33,363 nucleotides of DNA, taken from positions 4,825 through 38,187 of the forward strand of contig JABDHI010000026.1 in NCBI GenBank assembly GCA_013285655.1. The letters run 5' to 3'. The DNA is from Bacteroidota bacterium (GTDB lineage Bacteria > Bacteroidota > Bacteroidia > JABEUT01). The notes below the pieces were generated by a model. The model was not told the DNA's origin. It saw nothing but the letters and a program-made list of their open reading frames with translations, and ran no database searches. The position numbers were made by a program, and so were the translations under genes. Shown here piece after piece: positions 23,729-30,753 of the stretch (positions are counted from its first letter, which is position 1; every line of letters starts with the position of its first letter).

Positions 23729-24079
23729 TTATTGCTTCTGCTTCAATGCATTAACATGCATGATGAGCATTGTTAAGCCCATAATTACAGGCAATAAAAA
23801 AGCAATGAACACTCCGCTAAAACCAGTTGTAATAAATATATGGCCCAATGAGAGATTGAACAAGCAAACGCTTAAATAAAACAAGGAAGATCTCTTAAAG
23901 TCGAATACAATTGCTGCCAAAGCAGCAATAAAACCTGCAATGCCACCTGCCAGGTAAATAAATAAAAAGTCAAGGCCTATATCATCGTGAAATGGTTGGT
24001 TATTCCAATAGCTATAAGCGCATAGGTAAACCAGCCCAACAATTGCAATGGCCAAAATGTATTTGGTGGCTCTCCTCAT
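23729..24079 (-). CDS. Small membrane protein, paralogue of the upstream gene
   Basis: The 116-residue protein has four hydrophobic segments (about 8-24, 37-60, 66-85 and 88-108) and a short basic N-terminus, so it should be an inner-membrane protein. I do not recognise a named family. It aligns along its length with the product of the upstream gene: KYILAIAIVGLVYL against KYISAFAIVGIIYL, and YLSVCLFNLS against YLSICLFNIL, so the two arose by duplication. Its ATG overlaps the upstream stop in ATGA (4 bp), implying translational coupling. It is the last gene of the three-gene cassette. Confidence 0.75.
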   Translation of the reverse strand: MRRATKYILAIAIVGLVYLCAYSYWNNQPFHDDIGLDFLFIYLAGGIAGFIAALAAIVFDFKRSSLFYLSVCLFNLSLGHIFITTGFSGVFIAFLLPVIMGLTMLIMHVNALKQKQ

Positions 24080-24435
24080 AGTTTTTGATTATTAATTGCA
24101 CGCAATGCCTTTATGTGAAGAAAAAGCATCAATAAGCCTAATAGAACGGAAGGCAGGAATATTAAAGCAAGAGGGCTAAAGTTTGCACCAATCAAAATGA
24201 TAATAAATAAGATATTAAAAAGGCAAATGCTCAGGTATGTTAATGATGCTTTTGTTTCATCATGTTGTATTGAAAGGCCGCCACCAATTAACCCGGCTAA
24301 TGTTCCGAACAAAAGCAAAAATAAAACGCCAATGCTCGGTTCATCTTCCGTTAAAGTGGTAAGCCAGTAATAAACAGACAGGTAAATAATACCCACAATT
24401 GCAAAGGCCGAAATGTATTTGGGCGTAGTTTTCAA
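24076..24435 (-). CDS. Small membrane protein, paralogue pair, TTG start
   Basis: The track begins this ORF at 24480 inside the preceding gene. The better start is the TTG at 24435, which overlaps the lipoprotein stop codon as TTGA. It gives 119 residues starting MKTTPKYISAFAIVG, matching residue for residue the N-terminus of the downstream paralogue (MRRATKYILAIAIVG). Four hydrophobic segments are seen, with a charged loop HDETKAS after the second. The family is unknown to me. It is coupled by 4-bp overlaps on both sides. A membrane partner of the lipoprotein is a reasonable inference from the gene order. Confidence 0.7.
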   Translation of the reverse strand: MKTTPKYISAFAIVGIIYLSVYYWLTTLTEDEPSIGVLFLLLFGTLAGLIGGGLSIQHDETKASLTYLSICLFNILFIIILIGANFSPLALIFLPSVLLGLLMLFLHIKALRAINNQKL

Positions 24436-25160
24436 TCGGTTTCGTTTTGTTCCTGGGCAATAAATACAAATTGGGGGCATTTCATGCGCGTGTATCTCAC
24501 GCTGTCGGTACGTGTGGTTATTATTTTTCCGTCAGGTTGCACCATGCTTTTACTGCATATCGAATCAATATTAAATGGCCTTTGAATAGAATCGCCTACC
24601 CAATAGTACATATATAATTTATAAGAGTCTATCTCTCCATTCCTGATCTTTGAATGAAAGTAAGTAGGCATAACGTAAGTGCTGTCCGTTATTACATCAT
24701 AAGGGCCTCCGGTTAATTCAAATTTCGATACCGGAATATTGTATTTGTTCAGTACTATATATACAAGGCCATTGTAATCTTGTCCATCAATACGGACGAT
24801 GAAGGGTTGCAGGTCGCCCATCTTATCTTGCCACGAAATGAGTTTTACCTGCCCGAAAAACCAAACGGCATAATCGGGGTAAACGGGTTGAATGTATTTC
24901 ATTACCTGTGCGCTATCTAAAATAGTGTAAGGTGTTTTATTAGCAGAATCTAAATAGTCGTATGTGGCACGTGGTAGTACTTTTAACAGGTTGCTGCTTG
25001 TCATATTTTTAACCGGGAACAAAGCCGCGTTTAATGGAGGCAACCCTTTAACAGAATCATTAGGTACTGAGGTGCTTTGCTTTTTGGTATCGGCTTGTCG
25101 GGTATTGCAGGCCAGCAGTAAAGTAAAAGTAGTGAGTAAAAGGTAAGTGGTAAATTTCAT
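24432..25160 (-). CDS. Lipoprotein of unknown function
   Basis: The 242-residue product has a classical lipoprotein signal with lipobox LLAC (Cys18), followed by a Gln/Thr/Ser-rich linker, so it is lipid-anchored in the envelope. The mature part is soluble and rich in Tyr and Asp, with TPYTILDSAQVMKYIQPVYP and VWFFGQVKLISW among its recognisable stretches. I cannot assign a domain. It is the first gene of the cassette, with its TGA overlapping the TTG start of the next gene. Upstream, TATCTTTA resembles a -7 element with one mismatch. Confidence 0.75.
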   Translation of the reverse strand: MKFTTYLLLTTFTLLLACNTRQADTKKQSTSVPNDSVKGLPPLNAALFPVKNMTSSNLLKVLPRATYDYLDSANKTPYTILDSAQVMKYIQPVYPDYAVWFFGQVKLISWQDKMGDLQPFIVRIDGQDYNGLVYIVLNKYNIPVSKFELTGGPYDVITDSTYVMPTYFHSKIRNGEIDSYKLYMYYWVGDSIQRPFNIDSICSKSMVQPDGKIITTRTDSVRYTRMKCPQFVFIAQEQNETD

Positions 25161-25341
25161 TTAATAAAGGGCTTTTGCCCTGTAAAGATACCTAAAAAAT
25201 AAGCTGCCCTTAAACGGAGCCATTGTTAAGGCGTTCAGCACAATTGGGTTAAATATTCATTACCATTTTAAGTATTTGTTAATTGAATGAGAATGTAATA
25301 TTATGTATTTGTTAAGTCAAAAAAGGGTGCATTATAAGCGA

Positions 25342-25349
25342 TAACTTTG
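25342..25349 (+). promoter_or_regulatory. Candidate -7 element for the PhoB-type regulator
   Basis: TAACTTTG matches TAnnTTTG 25 bp before the start codon. A TTTG lies about 30 bp upstream of it, too far for a standard -33 element, so activator dependence is possible. The remaining 25161-25330 gap shows only A+T-rich sequence. Confidence 0.35.
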
Positions 25350-25374
25350 TGCCAGAAGAGTAAATAAACACTGG

Positions 25375-26055
25375 ATGAAGGGGACAAAAATACTGCTAGT
25401 AGACGACGAACCCGATGTACTTGACTTCCTGTCGTACAATCTAAAAAAACACGGGGCCATTGTATTCACCGCATCAGATGGTAAACAGGCTATTGATGTG
25501 GCCAAAGAGGTGTTGCCCGATTTAATTATACTGGATGTGATGATGCCTGTGATGGATGGCATTGAAGCATGCAAGGAGCTGAGGCAATTACCGGAAACAA
25601 AGGATGCTATGATCATATTTTTAACGGCACGCACCGAAGACTATTCGCAAATAGCAGGCCTTGAGGCTGGTGCTGACGATTATATATCTAAGCCGCTAAA
25701 CCTGCGTGTGCTTATAACCCGTATTGATGCCATGTTAAGGCGCGGCCGCCGTGCTGAGGTACGCCAGGGCATTGTAGATGTAGGCGGAGGAGTGAAAATA
25801 AATAACGAAAGCTTTAGTGTTACCGTAAATGGCGAGGAATATACGTTGCCCAAGAAAGAGTTTGAGCTGGTTACGTTGTTAACCTCTAAACCCGGCAAGG
25901 TTTTTACCCGCGAAGATATACTGAACAAAATATGGGGTGGCGATGTTGTAGTGGGCGACCGTACAATAGATGTGCACATTCGTAAGCTTCGCCAAAAACT
26001 GGGCGACGATAAAATAACAACCTTAAAAGGAATTGGTTACAAGTTTGAATTTTAA
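25375..26055 (+). CDS. OmpR/PhoB-family response regulator, orphan
   Basis: The 226-residue DNA-binding regulator has a receiver domain (1-120) and a winged-helix Trans_reg_C domain (~130-226). The receiver is complete: acidic pair Asp10/Asp11 in LLVDDEPD, phospho-acceptor Asp54 in IILDVMMP, Thr84 in IFLTART and Lys106 in DYISKPLN. The effector domain shows LPKKEFELVTLLTSKPGKVFTR and the recognition-helix region GDRTIDVHIRKLRQKLG, ending IKGIGYKFEF-like as in PhoB. No sensor kinase is in the window. A 66-residue gene follows after 12 bp and probably shares the transcript. Confidence 0.95.
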   Translation: MKGTKILLVDDEPDVLDFLSYNLKKHGAIVFTASDGKQAIDVAKEVLPDLIILDVMMPVMDGIEACKELRQLPETKDAMIIFLTARTEDYSQIAGLEAGADDYISKPLNLRVLITRIDAMLRRGRRAEVRQGIVDVGGGVKINNESFSVTVNGEEYTLPKKEFELVTLLTSKPGKVFTREDILNKIWGGDVVVGDRTIDVHIRKLRQKLGDDKITTLKGIGYKFEF

Positions 26056-26067
26056 AAAGCCATACTT

Positions 26068-26268
26068 ATGATGACTACAGAGAAAATGAAAACAAGCGAT
26101 TTTTTAGATAAGTTGTCAAAGATATCTTTAGAGATACCTAATAACCGGATGTATGTTGAACGCGGCATACAACTTATAGAATGGGAGGGTGGCATAAACT
26201 CTGCTGACCAAAAACGCCTGGATGAACTGAAAGCAGCCCTCGCGAACGCTACCTTATCGGTAAGGTAA
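26068..26268 (+). CDS. Small conserved-looking protein of unknown function
   Basis: This 66-residue soluble protein lies 12 bp after the response regulator on the same strand. It has a helical, charged composition, with MYVERGIQLIEWEGGI and DQKRLDELKAAL as its main stretches. There is no signal peptide or membrane segment, and I recognise no family. The short spacing argues that it is real and co-transcribed. An alternative start at MKTSDF (residue 7) is possible. The last codons lie in a perfect hairpin (TACCTTA-tcgg-TAAGGTA). Confidence 0.65.
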   Translation: MMTTEKMKTSDFLDKLSKISLEIPNNRMYVERGIQLIEWEGGINSADQKRLDELKAALANATLSVR

Positions 26269-26403
26269 TAGCCCAGTTCACCGATAAAGCATTGTAATTT
26301 ACCTGCTTAACCCATTACTTTTACCTAATAAGGCTGGTATATTGTTATATACCACTTTATTTTTGCTTCAGTAAGGTAATGATATTAATCATACGTCATT
26401 ACC
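26250..26403. promoter_or_regulatory. Cluster of TTACC/GGTAA inverted repeats before the DUF1571/LysM gene
   Basis: The region holds TACCTTA-tcgg-TAAGGTA (26250-26267), TTACC at 26299 and 26321, GGTATAT-tgtt-ATATACC (26336-26353) and GGTAATGA-N13-TCATTACC (26375-26403). The third sits just upstream of TATTTTTG (26358-26365), a TAnnTTTG match, so it may be an operator. The last would fold in the 5' leader. A role for the neighbouring PhoB-type regulator is inference. Confidence 0.4.
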
Positions 26404-26421
26404 AAGTATAAAGCCAGGTGT

Positions 26422-27279
26422 ATGAAGAAAGGATTACAATTAATAAGTTTATCGGTGTTAGCCGCAATTGCACTTGCTGCAATGCCCGCATCGGGGCCAC
26501 GGTATATAGATCCGCAAATAGTACTCGAAGACGTGTTTAAGAGCATTGATAATGCCAAAACACTCACCTACCAAATGACCTATAGCGAAAGGTTAGCTAC
26601 CGACCAGTTACATACCGATAGCAACTTTGTAAAGATACAGCAAGCCCCACGTAAGATATATGTTAAAATGTCGGACGGTACAGAAGTGCTTTGGGTAGAT
26701 AATTTTAATAAGAACAGGGCCTACGTGCACCCAGCCCAGTTTCCGTATACCACTATGTCGCTCGACCCGGATGGGTCGCTGATGCGCAAAGACCAGCACC
26801 ACAGTGTGGCTGCTACAGGCTACAGTTATTTCGAAGATGTGCTGAAGCATACCAAGAACAGTTTCGGTAACGAATATGCATCGCACTTTTTGTTTATGGG
26901 CGAAGTGAACTTTAAAGGCATTAGCTGTTACAACCTGCAGGTTATAGTGCCCGATTTTAAATACGTACCCTATAAGGTATTGCCTAACGAAACAGTGCTT
27001 ACCATTGCCAAAAAACTTGGCCTTAGCGAATACATGATAATGGCACACAATAAAATACCGTCATTTACTTCGGTTACTCCCGGCCAAACAATTATGGTAC
27101 CCAATACCTATGCCAAGCAAATGACTTTGTATATAGATAAAACTACAACCTTGCCTGTTTTTATAAAAGTTGAAGATGAGAAGGGTTTGTTTGAAGAATA
27201 TACTTTCCGCCATATAACGGTTAACCCTGTATTAACCGACGAAGAGTTTACCCGCAAGAATAAGGAATATCACTTTTAA
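26422..27279 (+). CDS. Exported DUF1571-like protein with inserted LysM domain
   Basis: The 285-residue protein has a signal peptide (MKKGLQLISLSVLAAIALAAMPASG). The flanking parts look like DUF1571, a LolA-like beta fold: KTLTYQMTYSERL, QQAPRKIYVKM and LWVDNFNKNRAYVHP before, and LPVFIKVEDEKGLFEEYTFRHI after. Between them, at about 193-236, is a LysM motif (VLPNETVLTIAKKLGL, then MIMAHNKI and VTPGQTIMVPN) that would bind peptidoglycan. Location is therefore periplasmic. LolA-like folds bind lipids or lipoproteins, but no activity is proven for DUF1571. It follows the two-gene regulator unit on the same strand, from its own candidate promoter. Confidence 0.8.
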   Translation: MKKGLQLISLSVLAAIALAAMPASGPRYIDPQIVLEDVFKSIDNAKTLTYQMTYSERLATDQLHTDSNFVKIQQAPRKIYVKMSDGTEVLWVDNFNKNRAYVHPAQFPYTTMSLDPDGSLMRKDQHHSVAATGYSYFEDVLKHTKNSFGNEYASHFLFMGEVNFKGISCYNLQVIVPDFKYVPYKVLPNETVLTIAKKLGLSEYMIMAHNKIPSFTSVTPGQTIMVPNTYAKQMTLYIDKTTTLPVFIKVEDEKGLFEEYTFRHITVNPVLTDEEFTRKNKEYHF

Positions 27280-27325
27280 TTTTTTTGTCCTTTTGAGCAG
27301 AGCGAAGAATCTATTCCTTTCTCGA

Positions 27326-27477
27326 CCTCACCCTGCCTTCTCCTTGAGTAAGGAGAGGGATTGAACAAAATTATATTAATACTCCGGAGGAGTATAATGT
27401 TAGTAGTCCCGCAGGATTGCGGGATTAAAAGAACCTCCTGCGTATTACCCTCTCTATTGTAGAGAGGGTAGGGTGAG
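27326..27477. repeat. Palindromic intergenic element (cctcaccctg type), copy 1
   Basis: cctcaccctgccttctccttgagtaaggagaggg pairs imperfectly with taccctctctattgtagagagggtagggtgag. The interior holds ctccggaggag and cccgcaggattgcggg, themselves palindromic. It lies between two convergent genes and could terminate both. Just before it, tgtccttttgagcagagcgaagaatct is a variant of another dispersed motif found again at ~32250. Confidence 0.7.
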
Positions 27478-27480
27478 TAA

Positions 27481-28839
27481 TTAAAAGCTATAGCTCATAC
27501 CTATTGAGCCGAAAAGGACAAAATATGGATCGTAAGTACCGCTGAGATTAATATTTGAAAGTAGAATAGGTTTAATCCAGTTTTCGAAACCAAAGGCTGT
27601 TGTTAAAACATAATTGTTTCCAAGCTTAAAATCCCAACCGTTTTCAATAATTCCAATTGGCTTTATCCAGCCAATATCGTACTTTGCCCAATATCCCGTC
27701 CAAGCCCAATCAAAATCATTAAGCCAATCCATATGAACTCCCGCACCAATAAAATACGACGGACCATTTTCTTTAGGGAAATAATATTTTGCAATCAAGG
27801 GTATTCCTAAACTGGTAGCTGATAATGCATAAGCACTACTGTAATTATCAATAACTACACCGGTTTCTATGGCAAATCTGTTTGTTAGGTTAAATTGAAC
27901 ACTGAAATCATAGCTGAAACTTAAACCACTTTGAATTGTTGGTTGAGTGACAACAAAAAAATTTGGTGCGAGCTTAAATCCTGCCATATGTTTTTTTGAA
28001 TCTTTTTCTTTTCCCGGTAATAAAAAAGAACCTGTATTGTCTAAGTCTATGGAATAGGTAAGTCCTAGGTTTAATGAAAGCGAAGCCGCAGTATGGTATT
28101 CAAAAGGGGCAGTATTTAATGGATTGCTAAATCTTGCGGTAGCTTCATACGAAACTGCAATTTTAGGCATTATCATATAGCTTTGGCCAAAACTTAACAT
28201 GCCGAATACGCCCAATGGCGCCCAGTTGTTATCATAAAGGCCATAGGTCCAGCCAAAGCGTGGGCGATAGGTATAAAATGTTTCGTCATCTACTATAAAC
28301 CCTTTACTGTCATCATATACTTGTATGTTGTATTTGTAGTTGTAAAAAAACTCCAGGCAAAATGATGCATAGTAAGTAAGTTTTTTGTTGGTGGAAAAAT
28401 AACCTACACCTAAAGGAACACCTATATAATTGCTACTTAATTTATAAACGTATAAATCGTTATTGTAAGTATTACTTGGTGCAGGGGAAGAGCTAACCAA
28501 CGGGTAATCATACCCGCCAAAATTACTTACCTGAGTGTTTTGTGTTTGATAAGTAAGGCCTGTATTAAAAAAAAGCTTTTGAGGTAATTTGTACTTAATA
28601 CTAAGCTGAAAGATATTACCGGTCATAGCTGAGGAGTAACTTTGTGCGGTTGAAATTCCAAGGTAATCGTTTGCCGATTTTGGGAACGTTAGGTTTTGCC
28701 CGGCATAAACACCAATAACCAACTGATCGTTGTGTGATAATAGGAAGGCTTTGGTACTGTCTTTTTGTGCTTGAGTTGTAATACTAATAGCACATAAAAA
28801 TGCAGTGGCAATAGTTAGTAGTGTGGTTTGTGGTTTCAT
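27481..28839 (-). CDS. Outer-membrane beta-barrel protein
   Basis: The 452-residue protein has a signal peptide ending ITTQAQ (~residue 25). The mature chain is rich in alternating aromatic/hydrophobic strands and ends in ...GSIGMSYSF with C-terminal Phe, the usual Bam-recognised signature of outer-membrane barrels. Stretches such as KLFFNTGLTYQTQNTQV, KLTYYASFCLEFFYNY and YFIGAGVHMDWLND are typical of PorT/OmpW-like barrels of Bacteroidota, but no specific family is certain. Transport or structural function is unknown. It is divergent from the 28987 gene, and the 147-bp gap between them shows no consensus promoter I can support. Confidence 0.75.
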   Translation of the reverse strand: MKPQTTLLTIATAFLCAISITTQAQKDSTKAFLLSHNDQLVIGVYAGQNLTFPKSANDYLGISTAQSYSSAMTGNIFQLSIKYKLPQKLFFNTGLTYQTQNTQVSNFGGYDYPLVSSSPAPSNTYNNDLYVYKLSSNYIGVPLGVGYFSTNKKLTYYASFCLEFFYNYKYNIQVYDDSKGFIVDDETFYTYRPRFGWTYGLYDNNWAPLGVFGMLSFGQSYMIMPKIAVSYEATARFSNPLNTAPFEYHTAASLSLNLGLTYSIDLDNTGSFLLPGKEKDSKKHMAGFKLAPNFFVVTQPTIQSGLSFSYDFSVQFNLTNRFAIETGVVIDNYSSAYALSATSLGIPLIAKYYFPKENGPSYFIGAGVHMDWLNDFDWAWTGYWAKYDIGWIKPIGIIENGWDFKLGNNYVLTTAFGFENWIKPILLSNINLSGTYDPYFVLFGSIGMSYSF

Positions 28840-28986
28840 GGTGGAGTAAAGCTACGAATGAATTTGATAATAAAAGATTGGTTAATACATGATGATATAT
28901 AACGGAATGGTTAGCAGTTTGTTGTAATAAATACCGTAAATTGCGGGTAAGTTTAACCACGAACCACGTTCAATTAAAAATTAGTA

Positions 28987-30243
28987 ATGAAAAGCATTGG
29001 AATCATATTACTTCTCTGTTTTATATCGCTTGGCTCTTTTGGCCAGGCCAAAGGGCTTTGTAAGTGCGAAGGCAACAAAAAAATTAACTATAAGGATAGG
29101 CTTATTGTTTGTGGAGAGAAGGCGATACAAGATGACTATATTGTAGATACTAATGTGATTATTAACTTGGTTATAAACGACTGTAAGGGAGATAGTGCTA
29201 TTTCTTATCAATCGTTAACCGATGACGGGGATGAGTATTTAGTGAAAGACAGTGGTGATAGCCTTATAATAGAAAGGGTGGTCGAATTATATAACGATGA
29301 TATGTCGGGCTTAGATGCTTACCCTATAAGTTATATGGTTTTAAAAGTAAAGCCGAACGGAGCAATTTTCAAAAGTGATTTCAGGTATTGTTTTACCCCG
29401 CCACGGCTAAGTGTATTGCAGAATGATAGTATTAAAAAGGTTTGTAAATGGCTGAAAGATAGTATACTTAAATCCCAAAAAAAACTTGGCTATAGTGATG
29501 AACCGGGGCTGGACGTCTTGGACGTACTTTTACTTGGTGCAGTTGGCGGTAATAAGCAAGCCGCTATATTGCTCAAAGAGTTCCCCTGGTATTTTGATGC
29601 CGGCGATGGCCCATTCAGAGAAATATATTACTTGACTACTGCACCAGCTCAATATATTTTGGGCGAAAACTGGGGACATGACTCTGCCCAGTTTGTGAAA
29701 ATAGATGGTACGAATTACAATGTTCTGCCTCAACCATTTTTTAGAGATAATTGTGTTGCTAGCCTATCGAATGATACACTAACTATTGTTGCTAGTGCCG
29801 ATTATGTTTATTTCCCATTTGGTGAAATAAACAACCCTCATGAAATAAGAAGTAGTGTGCTAAGCGGGCTTAATGTTTCTTCTAAAGTAAGTGAAGGGAA
29901 TCATTATGAAATGGTATCATTAGATAGGGATAAAGTTATTTTGTGTTTCGATACCATAGAAGAAGGAGTAAAGGTTAGTTATATTGTTAAAGGTAGTATT
30001 AATGATGATGGTTTTTTATTAGCATATAATATTCAGGTGGGTATGACTAAAGAAAGATTTTTCGAAACTTTCTTTGAGGAATGTCCTTCACCATTGATTA
30101 ATAAATGCCATGTTTTTGCAATAAAATCTTGTTTTGTTGATATTACACACTACTATTCTTTTGAGTCAAATGTTTTAGGCTCTATAAAATTTGTTCCTGA
30201 CGGAGTTAGCCCTTTTAAGATTGATTATTCCGATTTTAAATAG
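28987..30243 (+). CDS. Exported protein of unknown function
   Basis: The 418-residue protein has a signal peptide (MKSIGIILLLCFISLGSFGQ). The mature part starts with a Cys-containing KGLCKCEGNKKINYKDR segment. It shows no membrane span, no T9SS sorting domain and no catalytic motif I recognise. Its Cys residues are scattered through the chain, so disulfides are possible. Its codons look more A+T-rich than those of gatB or dxs. It stands alone on its strand, divergent from the barrel protein. An A+T-rich perfect stem (CAATTAATT-gcat-AATTAATTG, 30268-30289) lies after the stop. Confidence 0.65.
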   Translation: MKSIGIILLLCFISLGSFGQAKGLCKCEGNKKINYKDRLIVCGEKAIQDDYIVDTNVIINLVINDCKGDSAISYQSLTDDGDEYLVKDSGDSLIIERVVELYNDDMSGLDAYPISYMVLKVKPNGAIFKSDFRYCFTPPRLSVLQNDSIKKVCKWLKDSILKSQKKLGYSDEPGLDVLDVLLLGAVGGNKQAAILLKEFPWYFDAGDGPFREIYYLTTAPAQYILGENWGHDSAQFVKIDGTNYNVLPQPFFRDNCVASLSNDTLTIVASADYVYFPFGEINNPHEIRSSVLSGLNVSSKVSEGNHYEMVSLDRDKVILCFDTIEEGVKVSYIVKGSINDDGFLLAYNIQVGMTKERFFETFFEECPSPLINKCHVFAIKSCFVDITHYYSFESNVLGSIKFVPDGVSPFKIDYSDFK

Positions 30244-30267
30244 CTAGTCGCATAATTGATTGGTAAT

Positions 30268-30289
30268 CAATTAATTGCATAATTAATTG
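30268..30289. repeat. A+T-rich perfect inverted repeat downstream of the 418-residue gene
   Basis: CAATTAATT-GCAT-AATTAATTG is a perfect 9-bp stem, adjacent to TTGATT-ggt-AATCAA. The following stretch to 30390 holds several ATTGTTA copies. It may help end transcription or mark an A+T-rich protein-binding site. Confidence 0.45.
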
Positions 30290-30404
30290 ATATTCAGGTT
30301 GTTTTTCATTGTTATTAACAATAGACCTATTGTAAACAGGGGCTTTCAAAAGGTGGGTCATTGTTAATTCTATTGTTATTTTATTGTTATTTCTTAAGGC
30401 AAAA

Positions 30405-30567
30405 CCTCACCCCTTTATCCCCTCTCCTTGATCAATTAGAGGGGGCGGAATTTTCATTGTAAACACTCTGTTTGAATGTAATGTTAATAGCCCCAGGTTT
30501 AAACTCGGTGTAAAAGAGCGCCCATGTATTTACCCTCTCCTTTTTGCAAGGAGAGGGCAGGGTGAGG
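30405..30567. repeat. Palindromic intergenic element (cctcaccctg type), copy 2
   Basis: cctcacccctttatcccctctcc and ccctctcctttttgcaaggagagggcagggtgagg are imperfectly paired termini. The interior (taatgttaatagccccagg to tttaccctctcc) aligns with that of copy 1 (taatgttagtagtcccgcagg to attaccctctct), so both belong to one family. The stretch after it (30570-30753) holds further degenerate repeats (cttagtggtgaaaaa / cttagtggttgaaaa) and no gene. Confidence 0.7.
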
Positions 30568-30753
30568 TCTTAGTGAATCCCGGTGTGTCTTTTCTTTGTG
30601 TGCTTAGTGGTGAAAAATCCTCCACTGCCCCCCTTCAGCGGAGATAAATTTGCGTCTTTGCGCCTCTGCGGTAAAACAGGTTTCTTAGTGGTTGAAAAGC
30701 ATTCACCATTCGCCACTCACTATTCACAATTATCTCGTATTTTTACATTCCAT

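Noticed and set aside
26375-26403. Riboswitch before the LysM gene
   Set aside because: Only a simple 8-bp stem is visible and no known riboswitch core could be matched.
30583-30753. 57-residue N-terminal extension of GatB
   Set aside because: It translates intergenic repeats, and the GatB family starts near YEPIIGLEVHIQ, matched by the ATG at 30754.
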